Shown here piece after piece: positions 1 through 7,148 of a DNA stretch of 21,085 nt (positions are counted from its first letter, which is position 1; the number at the start of each line of letters is the position of its first letter). The stretch is from Clostridia bacterium (GTDB lineage Bacteria > Bacillota > Clostridia > Christensenellales > Borkfalkiaceae). The stretch is from NCBI GenBank assembly GCA_900767885.1, contig CAAGAU010000011.1, forward strand, positions 1 through 21,085. Direction: 5' to 3'. Under the pieces are notes generated by a model. It ran no database searches and was not told the DNA's origin. It saw only the letters and a program-made list of their open reading frames with translations. A program made the translations under genes and the position numbers.

Positions 1-218
1 CGTAAGCGAAATATCCCACGACCTAAGTGATAAAGTATATGCCTGCTCGGTTCTTCGGTGGGATTCTTCACTGCGTTCAGAATGACGTATAAAAAAAGTA
101 CGTCATATTGAGCGCAAGCGAAATATCCCACGACCCAAGTGAATACCATATGCACTGTCGGTTCTTCGGTGGGATTCTTCACTGCGTTCAGAATGACGTA
201 AAAATAAGTACGTCATAA
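1..218. repeat. Tandem REP-like palindromic repeats (two copies plus remnant)
   Basis: Copy A (1-89, cut by the window edge) and copy B (101-200) are near-identical and lie in tandem with a 111-bp period. Each is an imperfect palindrome. The left arm starts CGTCATATTGAGCG and runs to ATATCCCAC; the right arm, read in reverse complement, starts TACGTCATTCTGAACG and runs to AATCCCACCGAAGAA. The two arms are thus related halves of one dyad. A short remnant, AGTACGTCAT, follows at 208-217. No protein or transposase is present. The element recurs at 6842-6937 and, as a half copy, at 6996-7030. It resembles the short intergenic palindromes common in Clostridia; whether it is mobile is unknown. Confidence 0.85.
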
Positions 219-222
219 TAAC

Positions 223-251
223 AAAAACGCGGCCGAGAAAGCCGCGTTTTT
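223..251 (-). terminator. Intrinsic terminator of the ROK-to-pepF operon
   Basis: An 11-bp perfect stem (223-233 with 241-251, core ACGCGGC/GCCGCGT) encloses a 7-nt loop. On the minus strand it lies 4 nt past the pepF stop and ends in a U-rich arm and tail. It is partly symmetrical and could act in both directions. Confidence 0.85.
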
Positions 252-255
252 AAGT

Positions 256-1962
256 TTAAAACTTTTTAATTTGCTCAAGTAAAATATCCTTCGCATAGGA
301 CATCGCCTTTCTAACCGCGCCGTTTTCAAACGGAACGGATAAGTTGGCGTAACGCAAAGTTTCGAGATAATTCTTGCTGCCGCCTACCTTGCAAAGATTG
401 AGATAATCGCGCCATGCGGCGACTTTATCTTCCGCCATCTTCTTTTTGAATTCCATTGCGCCCATGGTTGTAAGCGTGTAATTTATATAGTAGAACGGAT
501 AAAGAAAGATATGAATTTTATGATACCACCAACCGCCGCGGGCAAAAAAGTCCACGTCGTCGTAGTCGCGCCACGGCATATATTTTTGCTCAAGTTTTTT
601 CCATTCCGCGGTACGCTGTTTTGGCGTTAAATCGGGATTGGCGTAAACTATATGCTGATACTCGTCTACCGCGACTCCGAACGGAACAAAGGTTACGGCA
701 TCCTGCAAATGCGCGAATCTGTACTTATCCGCCTTGTCGCCGAAGAATTTTTCGGCGTAAGGATAGGCGAGCTGTTCCATACTCATGGAGTGAATTTCGG
801 CAATATCGGTAGGCTCGGAATAATACGCGGTTATAGGTTGCGTTCTTGCCGCCTCGTAACCTGCAAAAGCATGTCCGAGTTCGTGAGTTAAAACGTCCAC
901 GTCGCCCGTAGTGCCGTTAAAACACGAAAATACGAACGGCGCTTTAAGCGAATCAAGGCAACACATGTAACCGGTAGCCGCCTTGCCCGGTTTATTTTTA
1001 AGGTCGAGCAATTCGTGGTCTATCATATAGTCGATAAACTCGCCCGTTTCCTTTGACATATCGCGGTACATTTCGCTCGCCTTTTCAAGCAGAAAATCGT
1101 CGTCGCCCACGGGTACGGCGTTACCGTCGCCGAATACGAGATTTTCGTCGTATGCAAGGACTTTTTCAACGCCTATCCTCTTTGCCTGCGCCTTATACAG
1201 TTGCTCGCAAAGAGGGACTATTTCACGGCGAACCTGCTCGCGGAAAGCGGCTACGTCGTCGGCGTTATAGTCCGTCCTGCCCTGTTTCATATAGCCGAGC
1301 GAAATATAATTTTCAAAGCCGAGATTTTTGCCCTGCTCGGTACGGATTTTAATAAGTTCGTCCCATATTTCCTCAAAACGGTTCTCGTTTTTCTCGAAAA
1401 ACTCCGCGTATTTTTTATACGCCGCCTTTCTTACGTTGCGATCGCCGTCCTCGAAATATTTCATTATGCCGTATATATTATTGCTCTTACCGTCGAACTC
1501 AATATCCGCGCCCGCAATAATCTTTTCGTACTCGTTGCAAAGTTTTGCCTCGCGCTGAAGGAGCGGAATATTCTTTTCGCAAAACGCTTTTTTTGTAAGT
1601 TCGATGTCCGCAAACATCTGTTTGCCGTACTTTTTAATAAAATCCGGTTTGAACCTACTTTCAAGCAATGCGGACGAAAAATCGAGAAAATACGGCTGAA
1701 CGACGGGCATAACTTCGCTTATATACTCGTTTTCGTTATCGTAAAACTCGTCCCGCGTGTCTACGGTATGGCGAATCATTACCAGCGTGCAGGCGTCCGA
1801 CACGCGGACGCACACGTTCTGATACTCAAAATAAATCTCTTCCGCCGCGGCAAAACTTTTTGCGTTTTTAAGTTTTTCCGTCAATGCGGAAAGTTCGCTT
1901 TTAACCCCCTCGAAATCGGGGCGTTTATACTCGATCCGACTGAATTTAAAATTTTCGTTCAT
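256..1962 (-). CDS. pepF: M3 family oligoendopeptidase F (zinc metallopeptidase)
   Basis: Predicted cytoplasmic zinc endopeptidase that degrades short peptides. Numbered from the upstream TTG, the thermolysin-like motif HELGH lies at residues 362-366. The third zinc ligand is E391, exactly 25 residues after the second His, the spacing seen in M3 thimet-type peptidases. The helical N-terminal half and total length (568 aa from the chosen start) fit the bacterial PepF/M3B group. There is no signal peptide or TM segment. The open frame reaches a TTG at 1968, but that codon overlaps the lysS stop; the ATG at 1962 sits 2 nt after that TGA and is preferred. No strong Shine-Dalgarno precedes it, so translation is probably coupled to lysS. 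It is the last gene of the operon, with a terminator directly after. Confidence 0.93.
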   Translation of the reverse strand: MNENFKFSRIEYKRPDFEGVKSELSALTEKLKNAKSFAAAEEIYFEYQNVCVRVSDACTLVMIRHTVDTRDEFYDNENEYISEVMPVVQPYFLDFSSALLESRFKPDFIKKYGKQMFADIELTKKAFCEKNIPLLQREAKLCNEYEKIIAGADIEFDGKSNNIYGIMKYFEDGDRNVRKAAYKKYAEFFEKNENRFEEIWDELIKIRTEQGKNLGFENYISLGYMKQGRTDYNADDVAAFREQVRREIVPLCEQLYKAQAKRIGVEKVLAYDENLVFGDGNAVPVGDDDFLLEKASEMYRDMSKETGEFIDYMIDHELLDLKNKPGKAATGYMCCLDSLKAPFVFSCFNGTTGDVDVLTHELGHAFAGYEAARTQPITAYYSEPTDIAEIHSMSMEQLAYPYAEKFFGDKADKYRFAHLQDAVTFVPFGVAVDEYQHIVYANPDLTPKQRTAEWKKLEQKYMPWRDYDDVDFFARGGWWYHKIHIFLYPFYYINYTLTTMGAMEFKKKMAEDKVAAWRDYLNLCKVGGSKNYLETLRYANLSVPFENGAVRKAMSYAKDILLEQIKKF

Positions 1963-1964
1963 AA

Positions 1965-3536
1965 TCAAAAAGTCAATAATTTAAGGTATTTATCCTTATC
2001 GATAGCCGAAAGGAACAAATACAATCTCGGACCTTTATCGGTGCCGAAAAGCAAGTTATAGAATACGGCGAAAAATCTTTGCTGACGAACGGTGTTTTCC
2101 TTTTTGGTAAGTTCGGGGTTGTTGATTATAGAATAAAGGAATTGTTGAATCTCCTGTTCGCCTACGCCGTCTTTTTCCGCGATATAGTCCGCGAGAGCCT
2201 TAACCGCCGTTTTTTCCTCATCCGAAAGAGTTGCGTAATATTCGGTATTCGCGCTATCCAGAAGTTTATACATTTTGGAAGGCTGATGTTTGGTTATCCA
2301 GTTTTTAACGCGCAAAAGTCTTTCTTCGTCGTATTTTTCAAATTTAACGCCTATTTTGGCGAGTATTTCTTTTACGGATTGCGGATTAAAATCCACTATA
2401 GTCGCAACCGACGCAAGTACGCCGAAAGGCACTTTGGCGGGAGTATCGAGTCCGTTTAACATACTCAACTTATAAACCGCGGTGGTGTATTCGTCCGCCT
2501 CGCCGTTTTTAGCCGCTTCGAGTCCTTTGTCGAATTCGCTGTAATGGCGGATTATGGTATCGTCGAAATTGAACGCGAAACCGTCGGTAGGCGCGTACTT
2601 TGCGAAAAGCCACCTTACCATGTCGGGTTCGTAAACCTCGAGAACGGTAGCGGGAGTTATATTGTTACCCGTGGACGAGTGCATATCGCCGAGTCCCGCA
2701 ATGGAAAGCCAGCCGTAGGGTTGAAACTTGGGTGCTTTTACGCCGAAAATTTCTTTTGCGATCTCTTTTGCGACAACGAACGAACCCGACGCCGCGGCGT
2801 GATCTATTCCGCCCGGTTCGAAGTCTACGCCCTCTACGCCCCAACGCATGGGCCAGTCAATCTTCCACATAAGTTTTGCATAGTGGTAATCTTTAAGACT
2901 GACCGTTTCGGTCTTTTCGCATACTTTGCACTTATAAGTAATTTCTTCGGTCTGTTCGTTATACGCGATAACCTGAGTATAATCCTTCATGCAGGTCGAG
3001 CAGTAAACGCTTATCGGGTAATAGTTTTCTCTGTCGCCCTCGTCGCTGTCCTGCGTTTTATACTTCATGAGTATATCGTAAATCTCCTTGCGGGCGTGCA
3101 TAGCCTTGATTATACCCTCTACGTATCTGCCCGAAGTATACTCGTCGCCCTGATATCTGAATTCTATATCTATGCCCATATCGGCAAGAGATTTTTCGTA
3201 TTCTTTTTCGTAATAGCGCGCAAACGACTCGCACTTGCCGTTAGGATCGGGAATTTTACAATACGGCATACCCAGATATTTATCGAAATTCGGGTCTATC
3301 GCCGCTATGTTTTTAGGGACTTTTCTTAAACGATCGAAATCGTCCCACGAGAGCATAAGTCTTGCCTTTTTGCCCCTTGCGCGAAGTGCTTTGACCACAA
3401 AATACGGGGTTGCAACGTCCCTGAAATTGCCTATGTGTACCGAGCCCGACGGGCTTGTACCCGCCGCGCACAAAAACTCTTCCTTACCCGGATTTTCCGC
3501 TATAAGTTCGTCTGCTATTCTCTCTGCCCAATGCAT
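1965..3536 (-). CDS. lysS: Class I lysyl-tRNA synthetase
   Basis: Charges tRNA-Lys. This is the class I (archaeal-type) enzyme, not the usual bacterial class II LysRS: the N-terminus has a Rossmann fold with the HIGH-type motif SGSVHIGN (residues 30-37). A four-cysteine zinc ribbon (C179, C182, C203, C206) is followed by GGIDHAAASGS and a KMSKS-loop region. At 523 aa it has normal length. The KMSKS loop reads GDMHSSTGN (283-291), so neither of the two usual lysines is present. Actinobacterial class I LysRS also lacks the second lysine, as I recall, so this may be family variation. The ATG at 3536 follows the upstream gene's stop by 1 nt and has an AGAGGA Shine-Dalgarno (about 3543-3548). Cotranscribed with the cytidylate-kinase-like gene and pepF. 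Confidence 0.95.
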   Translation of the reverse strand: MHWAERIADELIAENPGKEEFLCAAGTSPSGSVHIGNFRDVATPYFVVKALRARGKKARLMLSWDDFDRLRKVPKNIAAIDPNFDKYLGMPYCKIPDPNGKCESFARYYEKEYEKSLADMGIDIEFRYQGDEYTSGRYVEGIIKAMHARKEIYDILMKYKTQDSDEGDRENYYPISVYCSTCMKDYTQVIAYNEQTEEITYKCKVCEKTETVSLKDYHYAKLMWKIDWPMRWGVEGVDFEPGGIDHAAASGSFVVAKEIAKEIFGVKAPKFQPYGWLSIAGLGDMHSSTGNNITPATVLEVYEPDMVRWLFAKYAPTDGFAFNFDDTIIRHYSEFDKGLEAAKNGEADEYTTAVYKLSMLNGLDTPAKVPFGVLASVATIVDFNPQSVKEILAKIGVKFEKYDEERLLRVKNWITKHQPSKMYKLLDSANTEYYATLSDEEKTAVKALADYIAEKDGVGEQEIQQFLYSIINNPELTKKENTVRQQRFFAVFYNLLFGTDKGPRLYLFLSAIDKDKYLKLLTF

Positions 3537-3537
3537 T

Positions 3538-4089
3538 TTATAATCCTCTCTTTTCTTTATATCCGTCTATTATCGCCTCGGCGACTTCTTCAACCGACTT
3601 GTCAGTGGTGTCCACAACAAGATCGTAATTGTTCATATCCGTTATGTCCACGCCGTAAAAATCGGCGTATCTTTTCTTTTCGCGTTCGCGCCGCAAAAGC
3701 AGTTTACCCGCCGCCTCTTTCTCGTCGGAATACCTTTCGTCGCTCCTGCCCGCTTTGGCAACCCTTTTGGCAGCCTCGGCTATGTCGCATTTAAGATACA
3801 CGCTGAACGCGCTCGGCACAAAGTGCCACGCCATACGCGAATCGAAAATGAAATTTCCGCAAAGACTTTCGTAACTCGAAAGCCTTGTATCGAGTATCTT
3901 ATCGAACTCGGGGTGAGTTTCCTGGTAGCGATTGAATTCACAGGTATCCATACCCATTTCCGCCGCCATGGAGCGTTGCAATCTGCCTATGGAAACTATT
4001 TCCGCGCCGAATTTTTCTTTTAAAATCGCGCCGACCGTACTTTTACCGCTGCCGAGATCGCCTGCGAGCGATATTTTGAAATAACCCAT
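3538..4089 (-). CDS. Cytidylate kinase-like P-loop NTPase
   Basis: A 183-residue P-loop kinase of the cytidylate/adenylate kinase superfamily. The Walker A motif AGDLGSGKST is at 9-18. FIFDSRMAW (about 80-88) fits the central substrate-binding strand, and the arginine-rich LLLRREREKKRY (150-161) fits the LID. CMP or another nucleoside monophosphate is the likely substrate, but the sequence alone does not fix it; it is shorter than typical bacterial Cmk (about 220 aa) and closer in size to archaeal-type CMP kinases. A clear AAAGAGG site (4094-4100) precedes the ATG. It lies 9 nt after the SGNH gene and 1 nt before lysS, so it is an internal operon gene. Confidence 0.8.
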   Translation of the reverse strand: MGYFKISLAGDLGSGKSTVGAILKEKFGAEIVSIGRLQRSMAAEMGMDTCEFNRYQETHPEFDKILDTRLSSYESLCGNFIFDSRMAWHFVPSAFSVYLKCDIAEAAKRVAKAGRSDERYSDEKEAAGKLLLRREREKKRYADFYGVDITDMNNYDLVVDTTDKSVEEVAEAIIDGYKEKRGL

Positions 4090-4098
4090 AAAACCTCT

Positions 4099-4818
4099 TT
4101 AAATTCTTCTTAAAACGACTTCGGCAATACGCTCGTGTCCGTTTGCGTTGGGATGCAGCCTGTCCGTTTTTACGTTATTGAAATATTTTGCCGCGCTTGT
4201 TTCGATTAGCGGGAACAATCCGCTTTCGCGGTAAAGGTCGATAAGTTCAACCGACCAGACGTCAGCCGCCTTTCTTACTGCCTCCACGTAACTTTCGAGA
4301 TATTCGCCCGTGCGGTTAGAATACAGTTCGTTTTGCTGAATATTGTCGCCGCCGAAATAGGCGTATGCCCTGTGCAGAGGCGTGGCGATTATTATCCGCT
4401 TATCGTAATACTTGTCCTTTACGAAAGCGAAAAACTTGTTAAGTCTGCCTTTAAAAGTGTTCTCGTCGAAAACGAATTCGCGTTTCTTACGAGAAACGTA
4501 GTATGTAAACTCGCCTTTTTCGTTGCTGTTTACGGGTACTTCTTCGATATGCTCGGTAAAAAACTCGCCGAGCGAAACGCCCGAATTAAAATCGTTCGTT
4601 CCGATAAGCACGAAGAGAATATCGAAATTTTCGCCAACGCACTTATCGAGCCTTTCGAGTTGAGAAAACAGGTCCGTAGACTGCGCGCCGTTCACGCCGA
4701 AACCGTAAGTTTTTGCGCCCGTTCTTTCCGCAATATACTCTATGTAACGCTTGGTCGTACCTACGCCGTCGGTTATACTGTCGCCCAAAAAACAAATTCT
4801 GTCGGTATTTTTAATCAT
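4099..4818 (-). CDS. SGNH/GDSL-family hydrolase
   Basis: A predicted esterase or lipase-like hydrolase of 239 aa with all four SGNH blocks: GDS (12-14, nucleophile S14), the block II Gly in NGAQ (G44), GTND (73-76, N75) and DRLHPN (219-224, D219 and H222). There is no signal peptide, so it is probably cytoplasmic; a role in deacetylating carbohydrates or another small ester is possible. Its ATG overlaps the ROK kinase stop as ATGA (4 nt), which implies translational coupling, and it may act on the same sugar pool. The true substrate is unknown. Confidence 0.88.
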   Translation of the reverse strand: MIKNTDRICFLGDSITDGVGTTKRYIEYIAERTGAKTYGFGVNGAQSTDLFSQLERLDKCVGENFDILFVLIGTNDFNSGVSLGEFFTEHIEEVPVNSNEKGEFTYYVSRKKREFVFDENTFKGRLNKFFAFVKDKYYDKRIIIATPLHRAYAYFGGDNIQQNELYSNRTGEYLESYVEAVRKAADVWSVELIDLYRESGLFPLIETSAAKYFNNVKTDRLHPNANGHERIAEVVLRRI

Positions 4819-5768
4819 AATTTATTCTGCATTGCCAAAGCCGCCGCGCCAAGGACGCCCGCCTTGTTGCCGAGTTTGGCTATTCTTATGGGGCATTTAG
4901 GTCCGTATATATTACCGAACACCTCGCGATCGACTATTTCCTGTACGGGTTTTACTATATTGTCGCCCTGCGCGCATACGCCGCCGCCGAGCATTATCGC
5001 GTGAGGACGGAAAATGTTTGCAACGTTTGCAAGTCCGCAAGCGAGTTTTTCTATATAGTTATCCACCACCGCTTTGGCGTATTCGTCGGTATCTTTGTAA
5101 TCGAAAGCGGTTTTGCCGCTGACTTTTTCTATATCGCCTATCTCCCACATCTTACTGTCTTTATGGGCGAGCATAGCGCGCCTGGTATCGCGGATAAGTG
5201 CGGTTGCCGAACAGTACGCCTCGAAACAGCCTTTTCTGCCGCAAGTGCATTGTTCGCCGCCGTCCACTATTACCATGTGTCCTATTTCCGCGCCGGCGCA
5301 CTTGTTACCTTCGACAATCTTATTGCCGAGTATAATTCCGCCGCCCACGCCCGTACCGAGCGTTATTAAAATGCTGTCGCGATATTCGCTGCCCGCGCCG
5401 TAAACCGCCTCGCCGAGAGCGGCGACGTTGGCGTCGTTTGATATAGTAAACTTAATACCGAGGCGACTTTCAAGCCCTTCGGCAAGTTTAACGTGCAGCC
5501 AGCCGAGATTGTTGCTTACTACCACCATGCCTTCTTCGCCGTTAATCATACCCGGCGAGCCTAAGCCTGCGGACGATATATCCGATTTTTCAAGTCCCGC
5601 TTTTTCTATCGTGGAAAGGCTTACCGCGGCAATGTTATCCATAACCTTTTCCGCACCGCCTTCTTTTCCCGTGGGGACTTTATCCATGGCGACTATATTT
5701 CCGTTTTCGTCGACCACGCCGCACTTTATAAACGTGCCGCCGAGATCTATACCTAAATAATAATTCAT
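4815..5768 (-). CDS. ROK family sugar kinase (glucokinase-like)
   Basis: Phosphorylates a hexose with ATP; glucose is the default guess for this family. The 317-aa protein begins MNYYLGIDLGGT, the phosphate-1 motif. It carries the catalytic Asp D112 in ISNDAN, the GTGVGGG phosphate-2 motif (138-144), and the ROK zinc signature with H164 and CTCGRKGC (C174, C176, C181). It has no N-terminal HTH, so it is a kinase and not a ROK repressor. The frame stays open to 5858, but the ATG at 5768 gives the family-typical start, has a GGAG site about 9 nt upstream, and lies just downstream of a near-consensus promoter (5791-5819). First gene of the operon. Confidence 0.92.
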   Translation of the reverse strand: MNYYLGIDLGGTFIKCGVVDENGNIVAMDKVPTGKEGGAEKVMDNIAAVSLSTIEKAGLEKSDISSAGLGSPGMINGEEGMVVVSNNLGWLHVKLAEGLESRLGIKFTISNDANVAALGEAVYGAGSEYRDSILITLGTGVGGGIILGNKIVEGNKCAGAEIGHMVIVDGGEQCTCGRKGCFEAYCSATALIRDTRRAMLAHKDSKMWEIGDIEKVSGKTAFDYKDTDEYAKAVVDNYIEKLACGLANVANIFRPHAIMLGGGVCAQGDNIVKPVQEIVDREVFGNIYGPKCPIRIAKLGNKAGVLGAAALAMQNKL

Positions 5769-5790
5769 TATTTTATACTCCGTTGCTAAA

Positions 5791-5819
5791 AGTATAATAT
5801 ATTTGCTCGTTAATGTCAA
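5791..5819 (-). promoter_or_regulatory. Promoter of the ROK-lysS-pepF operon
   Basis: On the minus strand, TTGACA (5814-5819) and TATACT (5791-5796) are separated by exactly 17 bp. The predicted start lies near 5784, giving a leader of about 16 nt that contains the GGAG site. The -35 box overlaps a perfect 12-bp palindrome. Confidence 0.85.
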
Positions 5820-5828
5820 ATATATTTG
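5817..5828. promoter_or_regulatory. Candidate operator palindrome between divergent promoters
   Basis: CAAATATATTTG is a perfect 12-bp palindrome. It overlaps the -35 box of the ROK promoter and the first bases of the HAD promoter's -35. The 12-mer AATATATTTGCT occurs twice in direct orientation, at 5796-5807 and 5819-5830, 23 bp apart (about two helical turns). This is the geometry of a repressor site, but no regulator gene lies beside it. Confidence 0.45.
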
Positions 5829-5854
5829 CTTTTTTCTACGATTTTTGCTAAAAT
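5826..5854 (+). promoter_or_regulatory. Promoter of the HAD-Dabb pair (possibly leaderless)
   Basis: TTGCTT (5826-5831), 17-bp spacer, TAAAAT (5849-5854). The transcription start would fall at about 5861, the A of the ATG itself. No Shine-Dalgarno is visible between the -10 box and the start codon. Confidence 0.6.
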
Positions 5855-5860
5855 TCAATT

Positions 5861-6550
5861 ATGAAATACGAGTTTTTATTGTTCGACGCCGACGATACGC
5901 TGTTTAATTTTCAGTCCTCGGCGGAAAAATGCTTTAATGCAACCTGCAAAGAGTTCGGATTTTCGCCCGAGCAGTCCGACTATTCGCTATATAAAGTGAT
6001 AAACCAGACCCTTTGGGACGAGTATTCTTTGGGAAAGCTGCCTAAATCCCGGGTTATAACCGAGCGTTTCGATATTTACGCCGAAAAGTTCGACAAAACT
6101 TTGGATTCAAAATCATTTGCCGACAGTTACGAGAATAAACTTGCGCATACGTGCATACTTTTCCCCGAAACGGAAGATACGCTTAAAAAATTAAAATCGC
6201 TCGGCGCAAAGTCTTATATCATTACCAACGGGATAACTTTCGTACAGAACACAAGGCTCGATTTGTCCCCTTTAAGACCTTACCTTTCGGGCGTTTTTAT
6301 ATCCGACGAAATAGGCTACGCAAAGCCGAGCAAGGAATATTTTGAGTGCGTCAGTCGTTCTATTGACGGGTTTGATAAAAATAAAGCGTTGATCGTAGGC
6401 GACAGCCTTATATCGGATATCCGCCTCGGCACGGAAAACGGCGTAAAGACCTGCCGGATGAATTATTTTAACGAACCCGCGCCCGAAACCGTTTCTTACG
6501 ACTACGAAATAAAACGACTGAACGAAATATTTAAAATACTGGAGGCATGA
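5861..6550 (+). CDS. HAD-superfamily phosphatase, YjjG-like 5'-nucleotidase
   Basis: A 229-residue haloacid-dehalogenase phosphatase. Motif I is FDADDTLFNF (D9, D11), motif II is ITNG (T122), the motif III lysine is K155 in GYAKPSKEY, and motif IV is GDSLISD (D181, D186). The DADDTLF form of motif I and the alpha-helical cap between motifs I and II match the YjjG/YfnB group, which dephosphorylates pyrimidine nucleotides, including non-canonical ones. It is a housecleaning role that would fit the XTP diphosphatase further downstream. The start codon is at or next to the predicted transcription start, with no RBS. GGAGG inside its last codons serves the next gene. Confidence 0.9.
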   Translation: MKYEFLLFDADDTLFNFQSSAEKCFNATCKEFGFSPEQSDYSLYKVINQTLWDEYSLGKLPKSRVITERFDIYAEKFDKTLDSKSFADSYENKLAHTCILFPETEDTLKKLKSLGAKSYIITNGITFVQNTRLDLSPLRPYLSGVFISDEIGYAKPSKEYFECVSRSIDGFDKNKALIVGDSLISDIRLGTENGVKTCRMNYFNEPAPETVSYDYEIKRLNEIFKILEA

Positions 6551-6551
6551 G

Positions 6552-6836
6552 ATGATTAAACACATAGTCTTTTGGAAATTTAAGTCCGGTACGGAAAGCG
6601 AGCAGGCGGAATTTTTCGCCGCGCTCGAAAGTTTACGCGGCAAAATAGAAGTTCTTAAAAGTTTAGAGGTGTATAAAAACGTGAACCCCGACAACGACTG
6701 CGACGCCGCGCTTATCACTACTTTTGCAAGTTTGGAAGATTTAAACGCATACAAAAATGACCCGCGCCATTTAGCGGCGTCCGCGTTATGCAAAGAGATA
6801 CGCCTTGCCCGCCACGCCGTCGACTTCGAGTTTTAA
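6552..6836 (+). CDS. Dabb (stress-responsive A/B barrel) domain protein
   Basis: A 94-residue protein matching the dimeric alpha+beta barrel (Dabb) family: it starts MIKHIVFWKFK and contains LEVYKNVNPDNDCDAALITT followed by FASLEDLNAYKNDPRH, the usual strand-helix order. The biochemical function of most bacterial Dabb proteins is unknown. It begins 1 nt after the HAD stop, with GGAGG at 6541-6545 as RBS, so the two genes are coexpressed. A repeat block follows immediately. Confidence 0.85.
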   Translation: MIKHIVFWKFKSGTESEQAEFFAALESLRGKIEVLKSLEVYKNVNPDNDCDAALITTFASLEDLNAYKNDPRHLAASALCKEIRLARHAVDFEF

Positions 6837-6841
6837 AAGTA

Positions 6842-7030
6842 CGTCATATTGAGCGTAGCGAAATATCCCACGACCCAAATGAGGAGTATATGCCCGTCAG
6901 TTCTTCGGTGGGATTCTTCACTTCGTTCAGAAAGACGTGAGGTTTTGCTTCCTCCTTCGGGGGAAGTGTCGGCGAAGCCGACGATAGGGGACTTTGTCAT
7001 ATTGAGCGTAGCGAAATATCCCACCGAAAA
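6842..7030. repeat. Composite palindromic repeat block
   Basis: Three modules lie in a row. At 6842-6937 is a third full copy of the palindrome seen at 1-200, from CGTCATATTGAGCG to TTCAGAAAGACG. At 6948-6982 are two GC-rich hairpins: CTTCCTCC/GGGGGAAG (6948-6966) and GTCGGC-GAA-GCCGAC (6968-6982). At 6996-7030 is a half copy consisting of the left arm only, ending ATATCCCACCGAAAAA. The block explains the short spurious open frames found here on both strands. I see no gene in it. Confidence 0.85.
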
Positions 7031-7062
7031 AGCATCGAATAAAATTTTTTACAACGAAACGT

Positions 7063-7094
7063 GCGGACGAATCGAAAATTTTCGATTCGTCCGC
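7063..7094. repeat. 32-bp perfect palindrome upstream of the rdgB promoter
   Basis: A 16-bp arm beginning GCGGACGAATCG is followed directly by its exact reverse complement, with no spacer. As RNA it would fold into a long hairpin capped by AAAAUUUU. Neither strand has a clean U-tract after it, so an intrinsic terminator is not proven. It abuts the -35 box (7095-7100) of the next gene and could instead be a protein-binding dyad. Confidence 0.75.
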
Positions 7095-7123
7095 TTTACT
7101 TTACTTAAAAAAAGTGTTACAAT
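7095..7123 (+). promoter_or_regulatory. Promoter of rdgB and the phosphoesterase gene
   Basis: TTTACT (7095-7100), 17-bp spacer, TACAAT (7118-7123). The predicted start is near 7130, and an AGGGTGA RBS lies just before the ATG at 7149. Confidence 0.65.
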
Positions 7124-7148
7124 ATACAAAAGTGATTAGGGTGATGAT

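Noticed and set aside
1..200. CRISPR-like array
   Set aside because: Only two tandem units, each itself a ~100-bp palindrome, with no spacer-repeat alternation and no cas genes.
1963..1968. TTG start for pepF
   Set aside because: It overlaps the lysS stop, and an ATG two codons later is closer to family length.
5769..5858. N-terminal extension of the ROK kinase
   Set aside because: It would read through a near-consensus promoter; the ATG at 5768 has an RBS and gives the standard ROK N-terminus.
6833..7139. Short open frames on both strands
   Set aside because: They lie in the repeat block, have no RBS, and their residues simply translate the palindromes.
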